Below, one piece after another: positions 51,184 to 61,167 of a stretch of DNA of 64,000 nt; within the stretch, counting starts at the first letter, position 1, and the number at the start of each line of letters is the position of its first letter. This stretch comes from Paenibacillus planticolens (GTDB taxonomy: Bacteria; Bacillota; Bacilli; Paenibacillales; NBRC-103111): contig NZ_WHNZ01000061.1 of NCBI RefSeq assembly GCF_013141725.1, forward strand, positions 1-64,000, written 5' to 3'. The translations under genes and the position numbers were made by a program. Below the pieces are notes generated by a model. It was given only the letters and a program-made list of their open reading frames with translations, had not been told where the DNA came from and searched no databases.

Positions 51184-51939
51184 TCACGTCAACCATCCGC
51201 CATTGGGGCTAATGATTTGACCGGTAATATAACCGGACTCCGGGAGAGCCAGGAAATAAACGAGCGAAGCGACTTCATGAGGCATAGCAAACCGGCCTAC
51301 CGGAATCTCGCTGGCAATGGCATCCCGCTCCTCGGTTTGAAAGCCGGCCATCATCTCCGTTTCTACTGCGCCTGGTGCCACGGCATTCACCGTAACTCCG
51401 GAGGGAGCAAGCTCTTTGGCCAGTGCCTTGGTGAATGCATTCAACCCTCCTTTAGCCGTTGAATAAACGACTTCACAGGAAGCGCCGGAGATGCCCCAAA
51501 TGGAGGAGACGTTAATAATTCGCCCATACTTCTGCGAAATCATTGCTTGCATAAACGTTTGCGAACAAAGAAACGCTCCTTTGAGGTTAACGTTCATAAC
51601 GGAATCCCATTCCTCTTCGCTAACGTCCGAAAGCATGCCGTAATGGGCAATGCCGGCATTGTTCACGATAATGTCGGGAACCATTTCTTTTTGTTCCAGC
51701 TTATCCCGCATAGCCAATATTTGTTCACGCGATTTGACATCCGCAGATACCGTCAATACCTTAGCGCCATGCTTCATGCAGGATCTGGCGACTTCGTTAG
51801 CCGCCTCGTGGGAGTCGCGGTAGTGAATGACCACTTTCATTCCTACCCCGGCGAAGCGCTCCGCAATGGCTGCTCCTATCCCTCTGCTAGCTCCCGTGAC
51901 GAGTACGGTTTGTTCACTGAATGGTTTGGAGAATGTCAC
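51184..51939 (-). CDS. ymfI: SDR family reductase YmfI (EF-P 5-aminopentanone reductase type)
   Basis: 251 residues, classical short-chain dehydrogenase: NAD(P) motif TGASRGIGAAIA (about 15-26), NNAGIAH (about 91), catalytic Ser in NVSSIWG, YxxxK in YSTAKGG (about 158), and a PNGGWLT end. YmfI reduces the EF-P lysine modification in B. subtilis, and its place here supports that role; it could also be a FabG-like enzyme. The start is GTG, overlapping the ymfH stop by four bases (GTGA). Confidence 0.88.
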   Translation of the reverse strand: MTFSKPFSEQTVLVTGASRGIGAAIAERFAGVGMKVVIHYRDSHEAANEVARSCMKHGAKVLTVSADVKSREQILAMRDKLEQKEMVPDIIVNNAGIAHYGMLSDVSEEEWDSVMNVNLKGAFLCSQTFMQAMISQKYGRIINVSSIWGISGASCEVVYSTAKGGLNAFTKALAKELAPSGVTVNAVAPGAVETEMMAGFQTEERDAIASEIPVGRFAMPHEVASLVYFLALPESGYITGQIISPNGGWLT

Positions 51940-53225
51940 GACTTCTCACGACTTTGTACGATCGAGACAGCGAGCTTGCTCCAATCAAAATGCTCTCTAA
52001 AGCGCTCATTAACATCGTTAAGGGTAATCTGCTCATAGACCGGCAAAATGTCAAACAAGTCAATGCCTTTGAAGCGATATTTCGTAAACTCATTGGCAAT
52101 CGATTCCGGCGAATTCATCATCCGCAAGAAATTGCCGATTTTCTTTTTGCGGCTGCGTTCAAAGGTAACCTCATCGAGTCCCGAACTCTTCCGCTTTTCA
52201 ACTTCTTCACGTATGCGCGCGACAAGTTGATCGGGGTCTTTGGTATCTCCGCCAAGAATAGAGAAAGCATACCCGTCGCTGCAATTATACTCATGACCAA
52301 AATTATCCGAAATGAGCTGTTCATCATAAAGTGCTTGATAAATATCGGAACTTGAACTGAACAAAATATCCAGCATTAATTTCGTCGTCAATTCCCGGAC
52401 TAACAGCTCTTTGCCTTTCACGGAAGGGGCTTGTTCCTTGAAACCGATTAAGCATTTGGGCATCGACACCGGAAGAAGGGTAACTCTGCGCGCTTCCTTC
52501 ACCTCTAGTGGCTCTTCCGGGAAAAATCGTTTGATATCCCCTTGGGGAGGAAACGTTTTGCCAGCTTGATTGTCTTTGACAAGAGCGATTACCTCTTCGG
52601 CATCCACGCCGCCTACGACGAACAAGCTCATATTGCTGGGATGGTAAAACGTATTGTAGCATTCATATAAAGTTTCTTTGGTAATTTCAGAAATGGATGC
52701 CACTGTTCCCGCGATATCAATATGAATCGGATGCTTAGCATATAAAGATTCTATTAATCCGTAATAGCTTCTCCAGTCTGCATTGTCTTCGTACATTTTA
52801 ATCTCTTGCCCGATAATTCCTTTTTCCTTTTCCACATTTTCATCTGTAAAATAAGGATTTTGCACAAAGTTAATTAATGTCGTTAAATTTGTCAAATAGT
52901 TGTCAGTAGACGAGAACAAATAGGCGGTCCGATCAAAGCTTGTAAAAGCGTTCGCCGAAGCCCCGTTCGAAGCAAAGGTGGCGAAAATATCGCCCTCAGG
53001 CTCTTCGAACATTTTGTGCTCAAGGAAATGGGCAATGCCATCCGGTACTTGAACGGCTGCTTTACCTTCCACTTGGAAATCATTATCGATGGACCCATAC
53101 TGTGTTGTGAACGTCGCATAAGTTTTCTGGAAACCTTCTTTGGGCAGAACAAACACATGAAGCCCATTATCAAGCACTTCGTGGTAAATCGTTTCACCCA
53201 AATGTGGATATGGAATAACTTTCAT
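51936..53225 (-). CDS. M16 family peptidase YmfH (active chain)
   Basis: 429 residues. It has the inverted zinc motif HFLEHKMFE (HxxEH, about 72-76) and the further Glu expected about 75 residues later (YEDNADW..). The domain pair and KGIDLFDILPVYE match YmfH. Such peptidases work as a heterodimer with an inactive partner; YmfF is encoded just upstream. The start is three bases past the ymfF stop, so translation is coupled. In B. subtilis the locus processes small peptides; its substrate here is unknown. Confidence 0.9.
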   Translation of the reverse strand: MKVIPYPHLGETIYHEVLDNGLHVFVLPKEGFQKTYATFTTQYGSIDNDFQVEGKAAVQVPDGIAHFLEHKMFEEPEGDIFATFASNGASANAFTSFDRTAYLFSSTDNYLTNLTTLINFVQNPYFTDENVEKEKGIIGQEIKMYEDNADWRSYYGLIESLYAKHPIHIDIAGTVASISEITKETLYECYNTFYHPSNMSLFVVGGVDAEEVIALVKDNQAGKTFPPQGDIKRFFPEEPLEVKEARRVTLLPVSMPKCLIGFKEQAPSVKGKELLVRELTTKLMLDILFSSSSDIYQALYDEQLISDNFGHEYNCSDGYAFSILGGDTKDPDQLVARIREEVEKRKSSGLDEVTFERSRKKKIGNFLRMMNSPESIANEFTKYRFKGIDLFDILPVYEQITLNDVNERFREHFDWSKLAVSIVQSREKS

Positions 53226-53228
53226 GGC

Positions 53229-54509
53229 CTACTCTCCCTTCTGATCCCGCAAAAAGTAAATCGTATCCAGCTGCACACGTTTAGCCGCTTCAGCGATCGC
53301 GGGAATATCGATCTGTTCCACAGACTCAATCAAACCTGTTACTGTACGTTCTTTGCCGGATAAAATCGCATTAAAATCAAAAGAAATTAATTCAAAAGCG
53401 GAATCCTGGATTTCACGAAGCTGATTCGCAATCATCGCACGGGTTTGGTTTAGTTCAATATCATTGATATCTCCCTGTTCCATAGCCGTTAACTGTTTGC
53501 GAATAATATCTACCGCTTTCTCGTAATTCGCCATTTCGATACCGGATTGAATCGTTAGAATCCCTTTGTGACCATCAAATCGAGAGGAAGCGTAATAAGC
53601 AAGGCTTGCTTTCTCCCGTACATTGATAAACAACTTGGAGTGCGGATATCCGCCCAAAACTCCGTTATACATAAGAGCTACAGGATATAGCTCATCGCCG
53701 TATGAAATATTCGTACGCAGGCCCATATTCAGCTTGCCTTGGTTTACGTCCAATTTCTCAACGATTGTCTTTATCTCGCCTGTTGCCCCTCGCGGAGCCG
53801 TTGCAACGTAACCGACATCTGAATTTCGTTCAATATTGAACGCGGTTGAAACGATTCCTTCAACTTCGGCCAACGTCGTATTCCCAACTACGTAAATATC
53901 AATGGGTTGTGATTGAAGCCACTGTCTATATTGTTCGTAGAGCTGCTCGGAATTGATACGGTCAAGATCATCTATTTTACCCAGTGGATGGAGGCGATAC
54001 GGATCGTCGCTGCACATTTCCTCGATACAGCGCTCAGCGGCGTACCGGATTTTATCATTAATAACGGATTCAATCCGTTTCTGGAGCGTCTGCTTCTCGG
54101 AGTCTACATATTTACTGCGAAAATGTTGATCCTCAAGTGCCGGCCGGGTTAATGTTTCGCCGACAAATTCAAGACCCTGTTTCAAAAGCGACTGCGCTGA
54201 CTTTACGAAACGGTCGTTAATAATATCCATACGCAGCTGCACAATTTGATAATCGCCTCGTTTGTAAATGTCAAAACCGAAACCTGCGCCATACAGATCA
54301 TCCAAATACTCTCGAAATTGCTTCGTTTCCGGACGTAATTCCGTTCCTCTGCGTAAAACAAAAGGCGTCAGTGCCGTGCTCGTGACCGTTTCCTCGTCTA
54401 AGGGACGGCCTATGTACACGGAAATAGCAAACGTTTTGAACCGATCTGTCGGCAGTACATGCAAACGAATATGATTCAATGTACTGCGCTCAAATTGTAT
54501 ATGCTTCAA
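53229..54509 (-). CDS. M16 family peptidase YmfF (probable inactive chain)
   Basis: 426 residues of the M16C fold. In the place of the zinc motif HxxEH it has FVLRRGTELRPE, without the His ligands, so it is predicted to be a non-catalytic partner of YmfH. It starts MKHIQFERSTLNHIRLHVLP and contains NMGLRTNISYGDELYPVALMYN and GGYPHSKLFINVREKASLAYY, as in YmfF. First gene of the ymfF-ymfH-ymfI block. Confidence 0.88.
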   Translation of the reverse strand: MKHIQFERSTLNHIRLHVLPTDRFKTFAISVYIGRPLDEETVTSTALTPFVLRRGTELRPETKQFREYLDDLYGAGFGFDIYKRGDYQIVQLRMDIINDRFVKSAQSLLKQGLEFVGETLTRPALEDQHFRSKYVDSEKQTLQKRIESVINDKIRYAAERCIEEMCSDDPYRLHPLGKIDDLDRINSEQLYEQYRQWLQSQPIDIYVVGNTTLAEVEGIVSTAFNIERNSDVGYVATAPRGATGEIKTIVEKLDVNQGKLNMGLRTNISYGDELYPVALMYNGVLGGYPHSKLFINVREKASLAYYASSRFDGHKGILTIQSGIEMANYEKAVDIIRKQLTAMEQGDINDIELNQTRAMIANQLREIQDSAFELISFDFNAILSGKERTVTGLIESVEQIDIPAIAEAAKRVQLDTIYFLRDQKGE

Positions 54510-54609
54510 AGGTCTGTCTCCCTTCTAAGATCGTAATAGTTCCATTATATTCCTACATGAAGAGGAGAAGCAACCAATGCAGGTTCCTTCTCCTTGTCCA
54601 CCTCATAAA

Positions 54610-55407
54610 TTATTTACAGAAAATATGCTTGCCAATCACTTTAACCTGCGGTCTGGACCAGATCCACTTGGATGTCGCTGTTTCCGGATTAAAGTAGTAA
54701 ATGCAGCCGCCTGACGGATCCCAGCCCCCCAGTGCGTCTCTTACCGCTTTCTTCGTAGATTCGTCCGGAGTCAGCCAGATTTGACCATCGGCTACCGCTG
54801 TAAAGGCGCCAGGTTGAAAAATAACACCCGAAACCGTATTCGGGAAGTTTGCCGACTTCACACGATTCAAAATGACAGCCGCTACGGCAACTTGACCGAT
54901 ATAAGGCTCTCCGCGAGCTTCACCGTGCACCGCATTAGCCATCAGATTAATGTCTTGTTCAGAGAGCCCAAGGTTATTGGATGGCACGAGATTCGCTGGT
55001 TTTTGATTAGCAGCCGCATTATCCGATCCGCCACCGCCACCACCGCCACCGCCTGTATTTCCTCCGGTCGCAGGAGCTGTAGGTCTCCAATTTTTTGTAG
55101 CTTCCCAGAGCCTAAGCTTAGTCTTGGGCCCTACAATACCGTCAACCGTCATTCCAAACTCACCTTGGAAACGTTTCACGGCTGTGAGTGTTCTGTACCC
55201 GAAATCGCCGTCAATATTGCCTCCATAAAAACCAATGAACTTCAAACGGCCTTGCAGCTCATTGACGTCAGAGCCTGTAGCTCCATAACGTATCTCATTT
55301 TTGCTGAACGTTTCTTCCGCCGGCGGGTTGAACTTTCCTTTCAATTGAAAGGCGACAACCAGCACAAAAACAATACAAAAGGTAAGTACAATTAGTCGTT
55401 TGTTCAT
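54610..55407 (-). CDS. SleB-like spore cortex/cell wall hydrolase
   Basis: 265 residues. An N-terminal membrane/signal helix (about 4-22) is followed by a peptidoglycan-binding domain (about 38-100, YGATGSDVNELQGRLKFIGFYGGNIDGDFGYRT in pattern) and a linker with nine consecutive Gly. The Hydrolase_2 (SleB) catalytic domain comes next (about 150-265), with Glu in NAVHGEARGEPYIGQ, AAVILNRVKS and GGWDPSGGCIYYFNP. It is a lytic transglycosylase type used in germination. Start ATG at 55407 follows AAGGGG; a GTG 18 bases upstream has no ribosome site. Single gene between spoIIIE and ymfF. Confidence 0.92.
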   Translation of the reverse strand: MNKRLIVLTFCIVFVLVVAFQLKGKFNPPAEETFSKNEIRYGATGSDVNELQGRLKFIGFYGGNIDGDFGYRTLTAVKRFQGEFGMTVDGIVGPKTKLRLWEATKNWRPTAPATGGNTGGGGGGGGGSDNAAANQKPANLVPSNNLGLSEQDINLMANAVHGEARGEPYIGQVAVAAVILNRVKSANFPNTVSGVIFQPGAFTAVADGQIWLTPDESTKKAVRDALGGWDPSGGCIYYFNPETATSKWIWSRPQVKVIGKHIFCK

Positions 55408-55490
55408 TCCCCTTCTCAACCTCACTTTTCAAATAAGAGCCTTTTCTTGCTTTTCTTGCTTATTATGAGAAAGGGGGTCGCGGTTTATGC

Positions 55491-55521
55491 AAACAAAAAC
55501 ACTCTCCGTAAGGAGAGCGTT
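55491..55521 (-). terminator. Terminator of spoIIIE
   Basis: AACACTCTCC pairs with GGAGAGCGTT around GTAA, followed on the minus strand by a TTTTTG run. Confidence 0.85.
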
Positions 55522-55540
55522 CTGGCAATTCGTATATTTC

Positions 55541-58111
55541 CTATGAGCTAATCCGGTTATGGTGATATTGTTCGATGGACATAAGCACTTCACGAGGCTT
55601 GCTTCCTTCGTAGGGGCCGACAACTCCTTTGGCTTCCATGGAGTCAACCAGCCGTGCGGCACGCGTATAACCGACTCTCATACGTCTTTGCAGCAATGAA
55701 ACGGAGGCTTGCTTCGCTTCCAATACAATTTGAACAGCTTGATCATACAGCTCGTCCTCAACTTCGTTCTGCTGTTCCGGCATATCTTCCACATGCGGAA
55801 CTAACTCTTCCTGATAATTGGCTTGCTCTTGCGTACGTACAAAACCAACGACATGCTCAACCTCTTGGTCGGATAAAAAAGCTCCCTGCACACGTACCGG
55901 CTTGGAGGCGCCTACCGGCAAATAAAGCATATCTCCTCGGCCAAGCAGTTTCTCCGCCCCGACCATATCCAGAATCGTCCGTGAATCCACCTGTGATGAA
56001 ACGCCGAACGCGATACGCGAAGGGATATTCGCCTTGATAACTCCTGTGATTACATCAACAGAAGGACGCTGTGTGGCAATAATCAAGTGAATACCCGCTG
56101 CACGGGCCATCTGTGCCAATCGGCAGATCGAATCCTCGACATCGTTAGCCGCGACCATCATTAGATCGGCTAACTCGTCGACGATGACTACGTAGTAAGG
56201 CAGAGGAGCCGCTGTGCCGCTTTCGGTTAACATTGCGTTGTATCCTTCAATATTCCGCGTACCGCTCTTCGAGAATAGCTCATAGCGTTTCTCCATCTCG
56301 ACGACGACTTTCTTCAGCGCCAGCGAAGCTCTACGTGGATCTGTGACAACAGGCGCCAGAAGATGCGGTATTCCGTTGTATACATTCAATTCGACCATTT
56401 TGGGGTCGATCATCAGGAACTTCACTTCGTTCGGCTTGGCCTTATAAAGGATGCTCGTAATGATCCCGTTAATACATACGGACTTTCCTGACCCCGTAGC
56501 TCCAGCAACAAGTAAATGCGGCATTCTAGCCAAATTTCCTACGATGGGTTGTCCGGAAATATCGCGGCCTAATACGACGGACAACCGGGAGCTGGATTCT
56601 TGAAAAGCGGATGTTTCCATAACTTCACGCATCGTAACGACGGAAACCTCCAGATTCGGAACCTCAATGCCGATCGCAGATTTACCTGGAATCGGCGCCT
56701 CCATCCGAATATCCTTCGCAGCGAGTGCCAAGGCAATATCATCGGTTAGCGAGACGATTCTGCTTACTTTTACCCCGACATCCGGCTGAATCTCATAGCG
56801 CGTTACAGCAGGACCCCTGACGACCTCGAGCACTTTGGCGCGAACGCCAAAACTTTCTAAAGTAGCTTCCAGCTTCCTGGCATTCGCTTTGTAGTCAGAC
56901 ATTTCACTGCCCTTGCCGACTGCAGGCCTCGCCAGCAAATCGAGCGAAGGCATCTCGTAAGGACGCGTTTGAACGATAGGAGCGTTCTCTTGAAATTCCA
57001 AAGTAACTGGCTCATCGTCTGCCACTGCATCGCCCGCCGCGGCAGCTTTAGGCTTAGGCGGCACGCTTGCAGAACCAGACGCAGCTGCCGGTTTAACGGA
57101 TTGCTGCGCTTCTTGAAGCACCTGCTCCTGAAAATCGCGTATAATCGGTGTGATGGGCTGATCCTCGGCAGCGTCAACTGCTGCAGCCTTTGCATCATTT
57201 GATTTATATACGACTTGATCTGAAGCATCCGTTTCATCTGAATTATGTAAAAACTCTTCCTCATTCTCATCATTTGAAACAGCCGCTGGCTTCTTCCGGC
57301 CTTCTTTAATCGGTCGCAGCAGCTCCATAATAAGCGGCGATTTCTTTTTTTTCACTGGCTTGAACATTTCTTCATCGAACTCATCATCGACCGGAACATA
57401 TGCCGGTTTCTTCACTTTCTTGTCGTTAGCTCCCGCAGAGGAAGATGAGGCAACGGGTCGTGGTTGTCGCGCTTCCCTGTCCTGCAGCCACTCTCTCATT
57501 CTGTCCTTGAAATTCTGGCTGACATTGCTGAATCGGCCGTGGATGACGTTTCCGATGTCTACATAAGAAATGCCGGTAGCCAGAATAAAGCCTATGACAA
57601 ATAAGGCATATTGGATCAATCTCGCTCCCAAATAGTCAAACAAGAAGTATAAGATGCTATACAGCACGCCACCGATCATTCCGCCGCCGATCCCGTGTTC
57701 GAGCGCAGCCCTTCCTGCCTCCGTCGGATGCAGTCCTTCCAACATGGCTTCCCATGTCGACGAAATGATTTTACCTGACGTGAAACCGCCATCCGGATAT
57801 AACTGAGCAAATAAATCAATGTGATTCTTTATCAGCAGTCCAAGAATAAACAGCAAAATGCCTGCTTTCTTAGGCGTCACCATCTCTGGCCAAGCGCGTT
57901 TGATCATGGCATACAAGGCCACATATATGAAAATGAGCGGCACTAACGAATACCATGTTCCCACAAAAAAACGGAAAAGGTAAATCAGCGAGTTCCCGAC
58001 ATGTCCTTGATGGGCGAGTGCAACAACGGAGAAAATCAAGATGAGAATCCCGTACAATTCGAATAACAAACTTGTTTTTAATGCTTTATTTTTCTTCTTG
58101 CGTTTCGCCAC
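55541..58111 (-). CDS. spoIIIE: FtsK/SpoIIIE DNA translocase
   Basis: About 856 residues. Start is a GTG at 58111 with GGGGGTGAC before it. Four N-terminal membrane helices (about 15-170), an acidic/Pro-Ala linker (about 215-390), a RecA-like motor with Walker A AGATGSGKSVCI (about 540), Walker B VVIVDELADLMM and ATQRPSVDVITG, and a C-terminal gamma winged helix (about 790-856, LLQRRMRVGYTRAARLVD). It pumps the chromosome into the forespore or across septa. The linker is longer than in B. subtilis SpoIIIE (787-789 residues). Confidence 0.95.
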   Translation of the reverse strand: MAKRKKKNKALKTSLLFELYGILILIFSVVALAHQGHVGNSLIYLFRFFVGTWYSLVPLIFIYVALYAMIKRAWPEMVTPKKAGILLFILGLLIKNHIDLFAQLYPDGGFTSGKIISSTWEAMLEGLHPTEAGRAALEHGIGGGMIGGVLYSILYFLFDYLGARLIQYALFVIGFILATGISYVDIGNVIHGRFSNVSQNFKDRMREWLQDREARQPRPVASSSSAGANDKKVKKPAYVPVDDEFDEEMFKPVKKKKSPLIMELLRPIKEGRKKPAAVSNDENEEEFLHNSDETDASDQVVYKSNDAKAAAVDAAEDQPITPIIRDFQEQVLQEAQQSVKPAAASGSASVPPKPKAAAAGDAVADDEPVTLEFQENAPIVQTRPYEMPSLDLLARPAVGKGSEMSDYKANARKLEATLESFGVRAKVLEVVRGPAVTRYEIQPDVGVKVSRIVSLTDDIALALAAKDIRMEAPIPGKSAIGIEVPNLEVSVVTMREVMETSAFQESSSRLSVVLGRDISGQPIVGNLARMPHLLVAGATGSGKSVCINGIITSILYKAKPNEVKFLMIDPKMVELNVYNGIPHLLAPVVTDPRRASLALKKVVVEMEKRYELFSKSGTRNIEGYNAMLTESGTAAPLPYYVVIVDELADLMMVAANDVEDSICRLAQMARAAGIHLIIATQRPSVDVITGVIKANIPSRIAFGVSSQVDSRTILDMVGAEKLLGRGDMLYLPVGASKPVRVQGAFLSDQEVEHVVGFVRTQEQANYQEELVPHVEDMPEQQNEVEDELYDQAVQIVLEAKQASVSLLQRRMRVGYTRAARLVDSMEAKGVVGPYEGSKPREVLMSIEQYHHNRISS

Positions 58112-58175
58112 TTTTGTCACCCCCAAGTCCACATTATACCATATTTGGCTTGAGGGATGATACAGGAACAACGCT

Positions 58176-58412
58176 TTAAGTGAGTGAAGTCTCCGCGACA
58201 GGACTGTACGAAATTATAGTGCCAGGGGCATATTGCTCTTTTAAATAGTCCTGCGGATTACAGCTGTACAGCCTGACAATGCGGGCTTGAAAACCGCTAA
58301 TAGGCTCTATTTGCATCTTTACACCCCATTGATCAATGTCAATAAATTTCGGCTCATAAGTTTCTGCCCCTTCAAAAATAACATCCATCGGCACAGCGGA
58401 ATAGTGTATCAT
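58176..58412 (-). CDS. YlzJ-like protein
   Basis: 78 residues in the ylzJ position between tepA and spoIIIE. It starts MIHYSAVPMDVIFEG and ends with SYSPVAETSLT, as in the YlzJ family. Its ATGA start overlaps the tepA stop by four bases. Function unknown. Confidence 0.85.
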   Translation of the reverse strand: MIHYSAVPMDVIFEGAETYEPKFIDIDQWGVKMQIEPISGFQARIVRLYSCNPQDYLKEQYAPGTIISYSPVAETSLT

Positions 58413-59143
58413 TGTACGATTCCACCGCCCATAGCCGCCTTCTTCGCTTCTATGCGCTTATTCAGCTCCCGAATCGCATCGCCGATCCCGCCGACCTGGT
58501 CGATCAAACCGTATTTCACAGCGTCTTCCCCAATAACCGTTGTCCCGATATCTCTGGTCAATTCCCCGGTCTTGAACATGAGCTCTTTAAATTTTTCTTC
58601 GGTCACATTTGAATGCTTGGTAACGAATCGCACGACACGCTCCTGCATTTTATCCAGATATTCAAACGTTTGGGGAACACCGATAATCAAGCCATTTAAT
58701 CGAATAGGGTGAATCGTCATGGTCGCCGTTTCGGCAATGATGGAATAGTTAGCTGACACCGCAATAGGGACGCCAATACTATGGCCTCCGCCTAGAACTA
58801 AAGCGATCGACGGCTTCGAAAGAGTCGACACCATCTCTGCGATGGCTAACCCAGCCTCAACATCGCCACCCACCGTATTTAGAATGATCATGACGCCTTC
58901 AATTTTGGGATTCTGCTCAGCAGCCACCAATTGAGGAATCAAGTGCTCATACTTAGTTGTTTTGTTCTGAGGAGGGAGTACGATATGACCTTCCACTTGA
59001 CCGATAATCGTGAGGCAAAAAATATTCGATTCACCCGAAATGGTATTGGTTTGACCTAACTGCTGAATATTTTCGAGGATTGGATTTTTCTTTCCCTCTT
59101 CGATTCCCGGTTCCTGCTGTTTCGGCTCTGTTGATGATGCCAC
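58409..59143 (-). CDS. tepA: ClpP-like protease TepA
   Basis: 244 residues of the ClpP/crotonase fold. The oxyanion/catalytic region reads LGGGHSIGVPIAVSANYS (Ser about 125), His is in TMTIHPIRLNGL and VGQVEGHIVLP and LNTVGGDVEAGLAIA form the core. The TepA/YmfB group is cytoplasmic with no signal peptide, despite its name as translocation enhancer. It precedes ylzJ and spoIIIE. Confidence 0.9.
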   Translation of the reverse strand: MASSTEPKQQEPGIEEGKKNPILENIQQLGQTNTISGESNIFCLTIIGQVEGHIVLPPQNKTTKYEHLIPQLVAAEQNPKIEGVMIILNTVGGDVEAGLAIAEMVSTLSKPSIALVLGGGHSIGVPIAVSANYSIIAETATMTIHPIRLNGLIIGVPQTFEYLDKMQERVVRFVTKHSNVTEEKFKELMFKTGELTRDIGTTVIGEDAVKYGLIDQVGGIGDAIRELNKRIEAKKAAMGGGIVQ

Positions 59144-59256
59144 AATAATTCCCCCTTCAAATTTGACTCACAAACTGTGCATGTTAAGATCATAATCTCC
59201 CCTAGTATGAATAAACTTGGTTGCTTTCATGCATTCTTGTTTCTTAGGAAGCACTG

Positions 59257-59288
59257 AAAAAAGCTCCCTCCAGTGATGGAGAGAGCTT
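59257..59288 (-). terminator. Terminator of the RNase J gene
   Basis: AAAAAAGCTCCCTCC pairs with GGAGAGAGCTTT, downstream of the RNase J stop. Confidence 0.8.
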
Positions 59289-59322
59289 TGCTATTTGCAT
59301 AGGTTCAAGTGACTGTTCGAGC

Positions 59323-60999
59323 CTAGACTTCCATAATAATTGGAAGGATCATTGGTCTTCTTCTGGTTTGTTCATATAAAAAGCGTCCGAGAACATCTTT
59401 TACGTTTGTTTTTAAAGATGCCCATTCATTTACATTTTCATTCATTAACTTCGTTAAAGTATTCGTAACGATTCGATTGGCTTCTTCCAAGAGACCCTCT
59501 GATTCACGTACATAAACGAATCCGCGGGAAATGATATCCGGTCCGGATAAAATTTTGCCATCTTGTTTGCTGAGAGTAACGACGACGACAAGAATACCGT
59601 CCTGAGACAGCAACTTACGGTCGCGCAACACAATGTTGCCTACATCTCCGACGCCCAGTCCATCAATTAGAATGTTGCCGCTTTGAACCTTAGATCCTTT
59701 GCGTGCAACACCATTTTGAATTTCTACCGTGTCACCGATATCGCACATAAAAATATCTTCTTTCGCCATGCCCACAGACTCTGCAAGGATTCCATGTTGA
59801 CGCAGCATGCGATATTCACCGTGAATAGGGATAAAATATTTCGGCTTCATTAAATTGAGCATAAGCTTCAATTCTTCTTGACTGCCGTGACCTGATACGT
59901 GAACACCGGTTACAGAACCCGGTCCGTAAATCACGTTAGCTCCGATACGGAATAGTTCATCAACCGTACGACCTACGTCACGTTCATTCCCCGGAATCGG
60001 CGTCGCTGCAATAATGACCGTATCACCAGGTAAAATATCAACTTTACGGTGAGTAGAACGCGCCATTCTTGTCAGTGCTGACATAGGCTCGCCTTGGCTT
60101 CCGGTGGATAGAATGACGACCCGATCAGCAGCAAGCTTGTTCACTTCTTCTGGCTCAATCAACATGCCATCCGGAATGTTCAAGTAACCTAATTCGCTTG
60201 CAATCGATACCACGTTCACCATGCTTCGACCGATGACGGTAACTTTACGATTCGTTGCTGCTGCTGCATCAAACACCTGTTGTACACGGTGAATGTTAGA
60301 TGCAAAAGTTGCAATGACGACTCTCTGCTTCGCTTTACGGAACACTTCTTCAATCTCAATGCCCACACTGCGTTCCGAGCCTGTGTAACCAGGACGTTCC
60401 GCGTTGGTGCTGTCAGAAAGCAAGGCTAGAACGCCTTTCTTCCCGATTTCCGCCATACGGTGCAAATCTGCATATTGATCATTGACAGGCGTTTGATCAA
60501 ATTTGAAATCGCCTGTATGAACAACGACGCCTTCCGGCGTATCCAGTGCGACACCGACAGAGTCAGGGATACTGTGGTTGGTTTTGAAGAATGTTGCTGT
60601 AATAGTGCCCAGAGAAAGTACAGAATCCGCGTTAATAAGGATCCGGTTCGTCGTACCGAGCAAATTCGCTTCCTTCAGCTTCGCCTCAATGAGTCCCATT
60701 GTTAGCTTAGTTGCATACAAAGGAACATTAAGGTGCTTAAGTACATAAGGTAAGCCGCCGATGTGATCTTCATGGCCGTGAGTAATGATAATGCCGCGTA
60801 CTTTATCCCGATTCTCCGTTAAGTATCCGATATCTGGAATGACAATATCAATTCCGAGCATGTCCTGCTCAGGAAATTTCAAACCACTATCAATGACGAT
60901 GATATCGTTCGCATACTGAACGCAATACATATTTTTTCCGATTTCGCCCACGCCGCCAAGAGCGAAGATCAAAAGTTTATCAATATTTTTTTTGGACAA
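59323..60999 (-). CDS. Ribonuclease J
   Basis: 558 residues, full length. The beta-lactamase fold has the intact metal motif THGHEDHIGGLPYV (about 73-86), VHTGDFKFDQTP (about 161), DSTNAE, and IPIHGEYRMLRQH (about 385). The beta-CASP core and C-terminal domain follow. The intact HGHEDHIGG suggests the active J1 type rather than the degraded J2 motif, although the tepA-adjacent location is that of rnjB (ymfA) in B. subtilis. It is a 5'-exo and endoribonuclease. Confidence 0.93.
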   Translation of the reverse strand: MSKKNIDKLLIFALGGVGEIGKNMYCVQYANDIIVIDSGLKFPEQDMLGIDIVIPDIGYLTENRDKVRGIIITHGHEDHIGGLPYVLKHLNVPLYATKLTMGLIEAKLKEANLLGTTNRILINADSVLSLGTITATFFKTNHSIPDSVGVALDTPEGVVVHTGDFKFDQTPVNDQYADLHRMAEIGKKGVLALLSDSTNAERPGYTGSERSVGIEIEEVFRKAKQRVVIATFASNIHRVQQVFDAAAATNRKVTVIGRSMVNVVSIASELGYLNIPDGMLIEPEEVNKLAADRVVILSTGSQGEPMSALTRMARSTHRKVDILPGDTVIIAATPIPGNERDVGRTVDELFRIGANVIYGPGSVTGVHVSGHGSQEELKLMLNLMKPKYFIPIHGEYRMLRQHGILAESVGMAKEDIFMCDIGDTVEIQNGVARKGSKVQSGNILIDGLGVGDVGNIVLRDRKLLSQDGILVVVVTLSKQDGKILSGPDIISRGFVYVRESEGLLEEANRIVTNTLTKLMNENVNEWASLKTNVKDVLGRFLYEQTRRRPMILPIIMEV

Positions 61000-61123
61000 G
61001 AATATACCTCCTTCTAAGATTGGACGACGAATTTTAAATGAAAAACCGAACTAGTCACTTGCAACCATTATACATGAAAAAAAACTACAAATACAAGTTA
61101 ATACCGATTACAATAGCTTCCCC

Positions 61124-61155
61124 AAAAAAAGAAAACCGATGCCGGAGCACCGATT
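61124..61155 (-). terminator. Terminator of asd-dapG-dapA
   Basis: AATCGGTGC and GCATCGGTT (with G-U pairs) form a hairpin on the minus strand followed by TTTTCTTTTTTT. Confidence 0.75.
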
Positions 61156-61167
61156 CATTAGGCGTTA

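Noticed and set aside
59323..60999. Naming the ribonuclease RNase J2 from its position by tepA
   Set aside because: The metal motif HGHEDHIGG is intact, as in J1; position alone is not enough to name the paralogue.
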